From [Eubacterium] yurii subsp. margaretiae ATCC 43715 (GTDB lineage: Bacteria > Bacillota > Clostridia > Peptostreptococcales > Filifactoraceae), in NCBI GenBank assembly GCA_000146855.1, contig GL405246.1, positions 1,184,442-1,219,331 of the forward strand: DNA of 34,890 nt, written 5' to 3'. The notes beneath the pieces are model-generated. The model was given only the letters and a program-made list of their open reading frames with translations. It had not been told where the DNA came from and did not search any database. Position 1 is the first letter of the stretch; every line of letters begins with the position of its first letter. Below, one piece after another: positions 1 to 6,212 of this stretch. Position numbers and translations under genes: made by a program.

Positions 1-36
1 TGAACTAAAAGATATAATGATAAATCTGTAAAATAA

Positions 37-72
37 TTATAATTAAATATTAAATTATAATTAAATATTAAA
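37..72. repeat. 18-bp exact tandem duplication upstream of trpS
   Basis: Two identical A/T-only 18-base units lie head to tail at 37-54 and 55-72, ending 21 bases before the trpS start. Each carries a TATAAT hexamer (38-43 and 56-61), and a third TATAAT sits at 13-18. No convincing -35 box accompanies the two copies inside the repeat. The one at 13-18 would have its -35 box outside the window. The duplication may multiply -10 elements or may simply be slippage in A/T-rich DNA. Confidence 0.7.
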
Positions 73-93
73 TGAATAATAAGGGGGATAATT

Positions 94-1092
94 TTGGAAA
101 ATAAGAATATAATCTTTTCCGGTGTTCAACCATCAGGAGAACTGACAATTGGAAATTACCTAGGGGCATTGAAAAACTGGGTAAAACTTCAGGATGACTA
201 TAAATGTTATTACTGTATAGTGGATGAACATGCAATAACTGTACCTCAGGTACCAAAGGATTTAAGAAAGATGACGCTTGATGTACTTGCAAAGTATATT
301 GCAAGTGGAATAGATGAAAATAAGTCTTGCCTTTTTATTCAGTCTCATGTAGCAGAACATGCTCAACTTATGTGGGTATTAAATTCCATAACATATATGG
401 GAGAGTTATCTAGGATGACACAATACAAGGATAAATCTCAGAAAAAAGCTGAAAACTTAAATGCTTCCCTTTTTACTTATCCAGTACTCATGGCTGCTGA
501 TATACTCTTGTACAATGCTAATCTAGTACCTGTAGGAGAAGACCAAAGACAGCATTTGGAAATTGCAAGAGATTTAGCGGAAAGATTTAACAATAAATAT
601 TCTGAAACTTTTGCCATACCTGATATCTATGTTTCTAAAGAAAGTGCAAGGATAATGTCTCTACAAGATCCTAGTAAAAAGATGTCAAAGTCAGACGAAA
701 ATCCAAATTCTTATATATCAATGGTCGAAGAAGATGATGTGATAAATTCCAAGATAAAAAAGGCTGTTACTGACTCAGTTGGAAAAGTAGCGTATAACGA
801 TGAACAGTTGGCTCTTAAAAATCTTATCAATATATACTGTGCTTACTCAAATAAAACTCCTGATGAGGTAGTAAAGGACTACGAAAGTAAAAACTATGGT
901 CAATTTAAGGCGGATTTATCAGAAGTAGTAATAGAAGGAATTAGACCGATTAGAGAAAGATATAAAGAATTGATAAATAACAAGGACCACCTTGAAAAAA
1001 TTTACAAAAAAGGTGCTGAGGAAGCAAGGTATACTGCAAGAAAGATGATAAAAAAAGTTTATAGAAAAATAGGTTTTGTAGAAAATGAATAG
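94..1092 (+). CDS. trpS: Tryptophanyl-tRNA synthetase
   Basis: Cytoplasmic class I aminoacyl-tRNA synthetase that charges tRNA-Trp. The 332-residue length is normal for bacterial TrpS. The N-terminus reads FSGVQPSGELTIGNYLGA, which holds the HIGH-equivalent TIGN signature. The second class I signature, KKMSKSDEN, lies near residue 205. The VGEDQRQHLEIARD stretch is typical of the tryptophan-binding fold. The start is TTG at 94, chosen because a strong AAGGGGG ribosome site sits at 82-87 and the family N-terminus begins here. Its last 8 bases overlap lspA, so the two are probably cotranscribed and translationally coupled. No T-box leader can be seen in the 93 bases available upstream, but the window starts too close to exclude one. 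Confidence 0.97.
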   Translation: MENKNIIFSGVQPSGELTIGNYLGALKNWVKLQDDYKCYYCIVDEHAITVPQVPKDLRKMTLDVLAKYIASGIDENKSCLFIQSHVAEHAQLMWVLNSITYMGELSRMTQYKDKSQKKAENLNASLFTYPVLMAADILLYNANLVPVGEDQRQHLEIARDLAERFNNKYSETFAIPDIYVSKESARIMSLQDPSKKMSKSDENPNSYISMVEEDDVINSKIKKAVTDSVGKVAYNDEQLALKNLINIYCAYSNKTPDEVVKDYESKNYGQFKADLSEVVIEGIRPIRERYKELINNKDHLEKIYKKGAEEARYTARKMIKKVYRKIGFVENE

Positions 1093-1540
1093 ATTTAACA
1101 AGAAGGACTCAATTTATTTGATAATTAGCTTACTAATAGTTACTTTTGATTATATAATAAAATTAAAGGTAAAAAATAATATGAATGTAGGAGACAGTAT
1201 AAAAGTAATAGGTAATTTTTTCAAAATTACTTATATACAAAATAAAGGTGCCGCTTTTGGAATGCTACAGGAGAAACAGGCTTTGTTTTTAGTTGTGGGA
1301 TTAATTACAATAGTATTTTTAGTTAATTTATTTTTAAAGACAAAAGATAAGATAACTAAACTCTCAATATCCATGGTGGTTGGAGGTGCTATTGGAAATA
1401 TTGTAGATAGACTTTTGTACGGATATGTCGTAGATATGTTTGATTTTAATGGCGTCTGGTCGTATATCTTTAACTTTGCAGATGTATGTGTTGTTTTAGG
1501 TGTAGGTCTACTTACTCTTGGAATAATAAGACAAAAATAA
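1085..1540 (+). CDS. lspA: Lipoprotein signal peptidase (signal peptidase II)
   Basis: Membrane aspartyl protease that removes signal peptides from diacylglyceryl-prolipoproteins. The 151 residues contain four hydrophobic segments. The signature elements are NKGAAFGM (residues 53-60), GGAIGNIVDR (100-109), VVDMFDF with Asp117, and FNFAD with Asp133. The two Asp residues match the catalytic pair of the family. The N-terminal DQxxK element is altered to DYIIK: the Asp is kept and the Gln is Tyr. The start ATG lies inside the trpS end, an 8-base overlap. A trpS-lspA pairing is not the usual context, since lspA often sits beside rluD or ileS. A hairpin follows directly, so the transcript probably ends here. 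Confidence 0.95.
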   Translation: MNRFNKKDSIYLIISLLIVTFDYIIKLKVKNNMNVGDSIKVIGNFFKITYIQNKGAAFGMLQEKQALFLVVGLITIVFLVNLFLKTKDKITKLSISMVVGGAIGNIVDRLLYGYVVDMFDFNGVWSYIFNFADVCVVLGVGLLTLGIIRQK

Positions 1541-1559
1541 AGGTAATTTTCTGATAATG

Positions 1560-1599
1560 TTAAAACGTCATATATAAAATGAAATATATGGCGTTTTAA
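1560..1599 (+). terminator. Hairpin terminator after lspA
   Basis: A 16-bp stem (1560-1575 with 1584-1599, one G-U pair) closes an 8-base loop. The right arm contains TTTT but only A-rich sequence follows, so it is not a textbook intrinsic terminator. Its position 19 bases after the lspA stop supports a transcript-end role. The mirrored A/T content could let it work in both directions. The stretch from here to 1874 shows nothing else that I can support. Confidence 0.65.
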
Positions 1600-1874
1600 A
1601 TAAAAACTTAAATAATAACTTTTTCTACAAATTTTATCTTATCATTAGTTTTATACTAAGTGTAGCTATTATATACAAAGACAGTAAATTAAGTCACTTT
1701 TTATTCAAGGCAAAAACTCACATAATAATCATCAATTAGATAGGCAATTTTGATTTTATTTCGAGCTTAAAAAATATAGATAAAGTTTTAAAGAACTAAT
1801 TTATAAGATAATCTTGAAATTATAATTACATGTTTAAACTACCACACAAATTACATAATAAGGGAGTGAATGTG

Positions 1875-2723
1875 ATGGATAATAATGAAGTTATAAGAAT
1901 AGGAGATTTGAAAGCTACAGGGAATATATGGAAAATTAATCTAATGAGACTTATAATAGGTATCATAGTAAGAATCATAATTTTGTTTTCACTTATTGGA
2001 CTTAAGATAGAAAATGCTATTGTAATATATTTTATGTCGTATGGTCTATATAATTTTTTTGAAATGGGGATAATAATATCTTGTCTTAACTATGTAAGAG
2101 ATGAAACTAATGGAGTAAATTTATCGGATATTGCCTATCCTCTTAATTCAAGACCTGTAAGATGTATAATAATAGCTTTATTAAGCGTAATTGTGCTTCC
2201 GGTATTTTACTTATTATATTTATTTCTATTATCTATAGGATTGGGATTTCTTGAGCCTCTTTTAAATGTACTTGCAATTATCACTTTGGCTGTATATAGG
2301 TATGTATTTTTTATAATTCCTTACCTTGTTATAGATTATCCAGAAGAAAGCCTCATTGATATAATAAAGACAGGATTGTTTTTTGAAAGAAAACTTGACT
2401 TTCTAAGAATAGTTTTTATTAAACTTCCAATTCCTATTATATATACTTTTATAATGACATTAAATGGACTTACTCCTAATGGATTTTTACCAGAAAGTTT
2501 ATATTATTTTATATGGATAGTTGGAGGAACAATATCTTTCGTATTACTTCTCATTAATATACCAAGAGTTGATATGGCATTTGCTGTACTCTATAATGAT
2601 GTGATATATACTTACTATGAAGACGATAATTATGAAGATGAAGTTGTGAATCCATACATTAAGGAGTATGAAGAATCATATCATGAATACGGGGATTTTA
2701 ATTCTGATGATTTTTTAGATTAG
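1875..2723 (+). CDS. Unrecognised integral membrane protein, DUF975-like at best
   Basis: About 282 residues with roughly six hydrophobic segments and a strongly acidic, tyrosine-rich tail ending DFNSDDFLD. I chose ATG 1875 over the upstream in-frame ATG at 1830, because AAGGGAG at 1860-1866 is well spaced for it and the upstream 15 codons look like leader DNA. The N-terminal GDLKATGNIWKINLMR stretch and the internal pattern of a hydrophobic segment, IDYPEESLIDIIKTG, then a charged stretch and another hydrophobic segment recall DUF975-type membrane proteins. The match is loose, so I give no function. It stands alone between the lspA hairpin and the rpmG promoter and shares neither operon clearly. 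Confidence 0.7.
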   Translation: MDNNEVIRIGDLKATGNIWKINLMRLIIGIIVRIIILFSLIGLKIENAIVIYFMSYGLYNFFEMGIIISCLNYVRDETNGVNLSDIAYPLNSRPVRCIIIALLSVIVLPVFYLLYLFLLSIGLGFLEPLLNVLAIITLAVYRYVFFIIPYLVIDYPEESLIDIIKTGLFFERKLDFLRIVFIKLPIPIIYTFIMTLNGLTPNGFLPESLYYFIWIVGGTISFVLLLINIPRVDMAFAVLYNDVIYTYYEDDNYEDEVVNPYIKEYEESYHEYGDFNSDDFLD

Positions 2724-2761
2724 ATTTGATAAAAAAAATAGTGTAAGTAAAGATTTTTTGC

Positions 2762-2790
2762 TTGACATACTAAAATAATTGTGATAAATT
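2762..2790 (+). promoter_or_regulatory. Strong sigma-A-type promoter for rpmG-secE-nusG and the L11 operon
   Basis: A consensus TTGACA -35 box (2762-2767) is followed by a 17-base spacer and TAAATT (2785-2790). The -10 box is preceded by TGa, giving an extended -10. It lies 85 bases before the rpmG start, the only clear promoter ahead of the ribosomal cluster. Confidence 0.8.
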
Positions 2791-2875
2791 ATTACGAGTA
2801 ATGTTTATACACCAAAACCAATCTATTTTATATTAATGCTCCTTCTGATTAAACATTTTAGGAGGTTGACGAATA

Positions 2876-3025
2876 ATGAGAGTAAGAGTAACATTGGCTT
2901 GTCAAGAATGCAAAAATAGAAATTACAATACTACAAAAAATAAGAAAAATGATCCTGACAGGATAGAATTGGAGAAATATTGTAAGTTCTGTAAGAAACA
3001 CACTGTTCATAAAGAAACTAAATAA
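2876..3025 (+). CDS. rpmG: 50S ribosomal protein L33, zinc-ribbon form
   Basis: A 49-residue protein beginning [17 protein letters not shown], the standard bacterial L33 opening. Two CxxC pairs (Cys9/Cys12 and Cys36/Cys39) make this the zinc-binding (C+) paralogue. AGGAGG at 2860-2865 sets the ATG start. It is the first gene after the promoter at 2762 and lies 18 bases before secE, the usual rpmG-secE-nusG order of Firmicutes. The CTCCT at 2839-2843 could pair with its ribosome site but the stem is only about 5 bp. Confidence 0.96.
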   Translation: MRVRVTLACQECKNRNYNTTKNKKNDPDRIELEKYCKFCKKHTVHKETK

Positions 3026-3043
3026 TGTAAAGGGTGTGAGAAG

Positions 3044-3292
3044 TTGACAGGAGAAGGAAAACAAAATAATGGTGGGGGTAATAAAGCTCCTGCTAATCAA
3101 GAGACGGAGAAGAAATCCATAGGTCAAGCTATAAGCGAAACAAGAAAAGAACTAAAAAAGGTTCAGTGGCCTAAAAAGGAAGAACTCCAAAAATATACCA
3201 TTGTAACACTGATGACAGTGGCTTTTTTCAGTGTAGCTATCTACATTATTGATTCCGGTTTGGGTTTTGTAATATCAAAACTTGTAAATTAG
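3044..3292 (+). CDS. secE: Preprotein translocase subunit SecE
   Basis: Small membrane subunit of the SecYEG protein-export channel. The 82 residues have a polar, Gly/Asn-rich N-terminal tail, then the family signature ETRKELKKVQWPKKEEL (about residues 32-48), then a single membrane segment at about 52-78. One-helix SecE of this length is normal for Gram-positive bacteria. The start is TTG at 3044, preceded by AAAGGG. No other in-frame start gives the expected N-terminus. It sits between rpmG and nusG, as is standard. Confidence 0.95.
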   Translation: MTGEGKQNNGGGNKAPANQETEKKSIGQAISETRKELKKVQWPKKEELQKYTIVTLMTVAFFSVAIYIIDSGLGFVISKLVN

Positions 3293-3310
3293 AATAGGAA
3301 GTGATATTTC

Positions 3311-3844
3311 ATGTTAGATAAAGGCGAGTCTTTGTGGTATGTGGTTCACACATATTCAGGATATGAAAATAAAGTAAAGACATCACTTGAAAAAACTATT
3401 GAGAATCTTGGAATGCAAGAATATATACAAAATGTTGTAATTCCTGAAGAAAATGTAGTGGAAAATAAAAAAGGTATAGAAAAAATTAGAAAGAGAAAGA
3501 TTTTTCCGGGATATGTTTTGATAAAGATGGTAGTTACGGATGATTCTTGGTATTTGGTTAGAAATACTAAGGGAGTAACCGGTTTTGTCGGTGCAAATTC
3601 AAAACCTATACCTCTAACTGATGAAGAAGTTGCCAAGATGCGCCTTGAAGAAGAGATATATGTAGGAAATGTCAATTTTGAAGAAGGTGACAACATTATT
3701 ATACTTGGCGGACCTTTTGACTCTAGAGAGGCTAAGATAATCAAAATTATGGAAGATAAGAGTATGGTCAAAGCTCAGATGAGTATGTTTGGTAAAGAAA
3801 CTACCATAGAGTTAGGATTTTCTCAAATCAAAAAGATATCCTAA
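3311..3844 (+). CDS. nusG: Transcription elongation/antitermination factor NusG
   Basis: Binds RNA polymerase and couples it to Rho or the ribosome, modulating pausing. The 177 residues show the NGN domain at the N-terminus (WYVVHTYSGYENKVKTSLE) with the family hallmark FPGYVLIKM near residue 65 and RNTKGVTGFVG near 90. A C-terminal KOW domain follows (EGDNIIILGGPF, then TTIELGFSQIKKI at the end). Length and domain order are normal. AGGAAG sits a few bases before the ATG. It is 18 bases after secE and 27 bases before rplK. Confidence 0.97.
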   Translation: MLDKGESLWYVVHTYSGYENKVKTSLEKTIENLGMQEYIQNVVIPEENVVENKKGIEKIRKRKIFPGYVLIKMVVTDDSWYLVRNTKGVTGFVGANSKPIPLTDEEVAKMRLEEEIYVGNVNFEEGDNIIILGGPFDSREAKIIKIMEDKSMVKAQMSMFGKETTIELGFSQIKKIS

Positions 3845-3871
3845 GAAAAGAAAAATGAGGAGGTGTAAAAT

Positions 3872-4297
3872 ATGGCTAAGAAAGTTATAGGTAATATAAA
3901 ATTACAAATACCTGCAGGCAAGGCTACTCCAGCACCACCGGTAGGACCGGCACTTGGTCAACATGGTGTTAATATAATGGGATTTTGTAAAGAGTTCAAT
4001 GCTAAAACTGCTGATCAAGCAGGATTGATAATTCCGGTTGTTATTTCTGTATATCAAGACAGATCATTCAGTTTTATAACAAAGACTCCTCCGGCTGCAG
4101 TATTGATAAAAAAAGCATGCAAGTTGGAAAGTGGATCAGGAGAACCAAACAGAAAGAAAGTAGCTAAGTTGACAAAGAGTCAATTAAAAGAAATAGCTGA
4201 ACTTAAGATGCCGGATTTAAATGCTTCAAGTGTTGAATCTGCAATGAGCATGATAGCTGGTACTGCAAGAAGTATGGGTATAACAGTAGAAGATTAG
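3872..4297 (+). CDS. rplK: 50S ribosomal protein L11
   Basis: Part of the GTPase-associated centre of the large subunit, binding 23S rRNA with L10. It has the standard 141 residues. The N-terminal domain holds the proline-rich [20 protein letters not shown] signature and the C-terminal RNA-binding domain ends [20 protein letters not shown]. The GAGGAGGTG ribosome site is well placed before the ATG. It is followed by 65 non-coding bases and then rplA. Confidence 0.98.
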   Translation: MAKKVIGNIKLQIPAGKATPAPPVGPALGQHGVNIMGFCKEFNAKTADQAGLIIPVVISVYQDRSFSFITKTPPAAVLIKKACKLESGSGEPNRKKVAKLTKSQLKEIAELKMPDLNASSVESAMSMIAGTARSMGITVED

Positions 4298-4362
4298 TAT
4301 TATTTATATAGATTGGTGGGAGGAAATAATATTATTACCGTTAATACCACAAGGAGGAAAAG

Positions 4363-5061
4363 ATGGCAAAAAAAGGTAAAAAATATCAAGACGCTTTGAA
4401 AAAATATGATGTAAAAAACTTTTATGACGCATCTGAAGCTCTGGGAATAGTGTGTGACGTTGCGACTGCTAAGTTTGATGAAACTGTTGAAGTTCATATA
4501 AAGCTTGGTGTCGATTCGAGACATGCTGACCAACAAGTTAGAGGAGCTATAGTCTTACCTCACGGAACAGGAAAAACTAACAGAGTGTTGGTTTTTGCAA
4601 AAGGTGATAAGGCTAAAGAGGCAGAAGCTGCTGGAGCGGATTTTGTAGGTGCTGAAGAATTAGTTCAAAAAATTCAAGGTGAAAACTGGTTTGATTATGA
4701 TGTAATAGTTGCAACTCCGGATATGATGGGTGTAGTCGGAAGACTTGGTAAAGTATTGGGACCTAAAGGTCTTATGCCAAACCCTAAATCAGGAACTGTT
4801 ACTATGGATGTATCAAAAGCCATATCTGAAATAAAAGCCGGTAAAGTTGAATATAGACTTGATAAAACAAACATAATGCACGTTTCTATCGGAAAGGTGT
4901 CATTTGGAAAAGAAAAGTTATTTGATAACTTTAAAGCTTTATTGGACGCTGTTGTTAAAGCTAAACCGACAACTGCAAAGGGACAATATCTAAGAAGTGT
5001 TACTACTGCTAGTACTATGGGTCCTGGAGTTAAGGTTAACCCTTTGAGAGTAAGCGAATAA
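4363..5061 (+). CDS. rplA: 50S ribosomal protein L1
   Basis: Forms the L1 stalk that handles deacylated tRNA at the E site, and in many bacteria represses its own operon. The 232 residues include the family signature around [18 protein letters not shown] and the [10 protein letters not shown] segment, with the typical N-terminal [23 protein letters not shown] precedes the ATG. It lies upstream of the L10 leader, so rplJ-rplL are separable from it by attenuation. Confidence 0.98.
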   Translation: MAKKGKKYQDALKKYDVKNFYDASEALGIVCDVATAKFDETVEVHIKLGVDSRHADQQVRGAIVLPHGTGKTNRVLVFAKGDKAKEAEAAGADFVGAEELVQKIQGENWFDYDVIVATPDMMGVVGRLGKVLGPKGLMPNPKSGTVTMDVSKAISEIKAGKVEYRLDKTNIMHVSIGKVSFGKEKLFDNFKALLDAVVKAKPTTAKGQYLRSVTTASTMGPGVKVNPLRVSE

Positions 5062-5072
5062 TTTATAACTTA

Positions 5073-5172
5073 ATATGCCATAGACGGCAGGTACAAAGGT
5101 AAATCCTGCTTAGGCGAATAATCTATATGTTATTAACCTATTTTTGTCTATGAGCATTAAATAGGTTTTTTT
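5073..5172 (+). ncRNA. Ribosomal protein L10 leader with attenuator
   Basis: The 144 bases between rplA and rplJ carry the conserved L10-leader core: TGCCATAGACGGCAGGTAC, then AAATCCTGCTTAGGCGA. A terminator hairpin follows (AACCTATTT at 5135-5143 pairing with AAATAGGTT at 5159-5167, then a run of seven T at 5166-5172). In Firmicutes this class of leader binds L10(L12)4 and stops transcription of rplJ-rplL when the proteins are in excess. The GTCTATG in the loop side is also typical. The family name follows from pattern and position; pairing beyond the terminator is inferred. Confidence 0.85.
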
Positions 5173-5205
5173 ATGTAATAAAAATAATATAAGGAGGTGC
5201 AGTCA

Positions 5206-5718
5206 GTGGGTGAAAAAGCTATAGCATTAAAATCACAAAAAGTTGATGAAATAGTGGAAAAAATTCAAAACTCACAATCTTGCATAGTAATAGACTATAA
5301 AGGATTAACCGTTGAAGAAGACACTGAGCTCAGAAAAAAATTCAGAGAAGCTAATGTTGAATATAAGGTTTTAAAAAATACCCTTGTCAGAAGAGCTGCC
5401 GAAAAAGTAGGCAATATGGAAAAGTTTGACGATGTAAATCTTGTAGGTCCTAATGCATTTGCATTTGGAATTAGTGATGCGGTTGCTCCGGCTAAGATAG
5501 TGAAAGATTTTGCTAAAACTCATCCTAAAGTAGAATTGAAGATGGCTTATATAGAAGGAGAGTTCTATGATGCTGCTTCATTGGAAAAAGTTGCAAGCAT
5601 TCCTTCAAGAGAAGTGCTTATTGCAAAATTGCTTGGAAGTTTCAAAGCTCCGCTATCAAATTTGGCATATCTGCTTGACGCAATTGCTAAGAAAAAAGCT
5701 GAAGCAGGCGAAGAATAA
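5206..5718 (+). CDS. rplJ: 50S ribosomal protein L10
   Basis: Anchors the L7/L12 stalk to the large subunit. About 170 residues with typical L10 elements: SQSCIVIDYKGLTVEEDTEL, KVLKNTLVRRA and the C-terminal helix that binds L7/L12. The start is GTG at 5206 (MGEKAIALKSQK). An earlier in-frame GTG at 5197 lies inside the AAGGAGGTG ribosome site itself, so it cannot be the start. Expression is probably controlled by the leader just upstream. rplL follows after 66 A/T-rich bases. Confidence 0.97.
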   Translation: MGEKAIALKSQKVDEIVEKIQNSQSCIVIDYKGLTVEEDTELRKKFREANVEYKVLKNTLVRRAAEKVGNMEKFDDVNLVGPNAFAFGISDAVAPAKIVKDFAKTHPKVELKMAYIEGEFYDAASLEKVASIPSREVLIAKLLGSFKAPLSNLAYLLDAIAKKKAEAGEE

Positions 5719-5784
5719 TATTAAAGTAGTTCAATATTTTTAAATATAAAATAAAATAAAATAAAAAATATGGAGGAAATAAAA

Positions 5785-6150
5785 ATGACTATAGAACAAA
5801 TAATAGATGCTATAAAAGAAATGAAAGTTCTTGAACTAAACGAATTGGTAAAAAAAGCTGAAGAAGAATTTGGAGTATCTGCGGCAGCTCCTGTTGCAGT
5901 AGGTGTTGCAGCAGGTCCTGCAGAATCAGCTGAAGAAAAGAGCGAATTTGATGTAATACTTGCTGAAGCTGGAGCATCAAAAGTTGGTGTTATAAAGGTT
6001 GTAAGAGAAGTTACAGGTCTTGGTCTTAAAGACGCGAAAGATCTTGTTGATGGAGCTCCAAAACCTATAAAAGAAGGCGTTTCTAAGGATGAAGCTGAAG
6101 AAATTAAGACTAAGTTAGAAGCAGCTGGAGCAAAAGTAGAAGTAAAATAG
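5785..6150 (+). CDS. rplL: 50S ribosomal protein L7/L12
   Basis: The multicopy stalk protein that recruits translation factors. It has 121 residues: an N-terminal dimerisation helix, an Ala/Gly-rich hinge ([17 protein letters not shown]) and the C-terminal factor-binding domain with [17 protein letters not shown] start it at ATG 5785, not the in-frame ATG at 5770, because GGAGG at 5772-5776 serves 5785 and [13 protein letters not shown] is the family N-terminus. The next gene is on the other strand; rpoB, the usual neighbour, is absent. Confidence 0.98.
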   Translation: MTIEQIIDAIKEMKVLELNELVKKAEEEFGVSAAAPVAVGVAAGPAESAEEKSEFDVILAEAGASKVGVIKVVREVTGLGLKDAKDLVDGAPKPIKEGVSKDEAEEIKTKLEAAGAKVEVK

Positions 6151-6169
6151 TTTTAAAAAACTTTATAAA

Positions 6170-6212
6170 AATAACCTGGCATTCAAAAATTTGATTGTCA
6201 GGTTATTTTTTT
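6170..6212. terminator. Bidirectional intrinsic terminator between rplL and the EAL gene
   Basis: A 12-bp stem (6170-6181 with 6196-6207, one G-U pair) encloses a 14-base loop, followed by a seven-T run on the + strand. On the minus strand the same stem is followed by TTATTTTTAT, so it can also end the convergent gene. The TAA stop of the minus-strand gene (6203-6205) lies inside the stem. Confidence 0.88.

Noticed and set aside
1830..1874. Upstream ATG that would extend the membrane protein by 15 residues
   Set aside because: No ribosome site precedes it, whereas AAGGGAG at 1860-1866 is well spaced for ATG 1875.
2839..2864. CTCCT pairing with the rpmG ribosome site as a possible translational switch
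   Set aside because: The stem is only about five pairs with a 16-base loop; this is expected by chance near any AGGAG.
3346..3771. Long minus-strand ORF opposite nusG
   Set aside because: It lies wholly antisense to a confident conserved gene, its protein is low-complexity and it has no ribosome site. The same applies to the minus-strand ORF at 15391-16038 opposite the antiporter and to many shorter ones.
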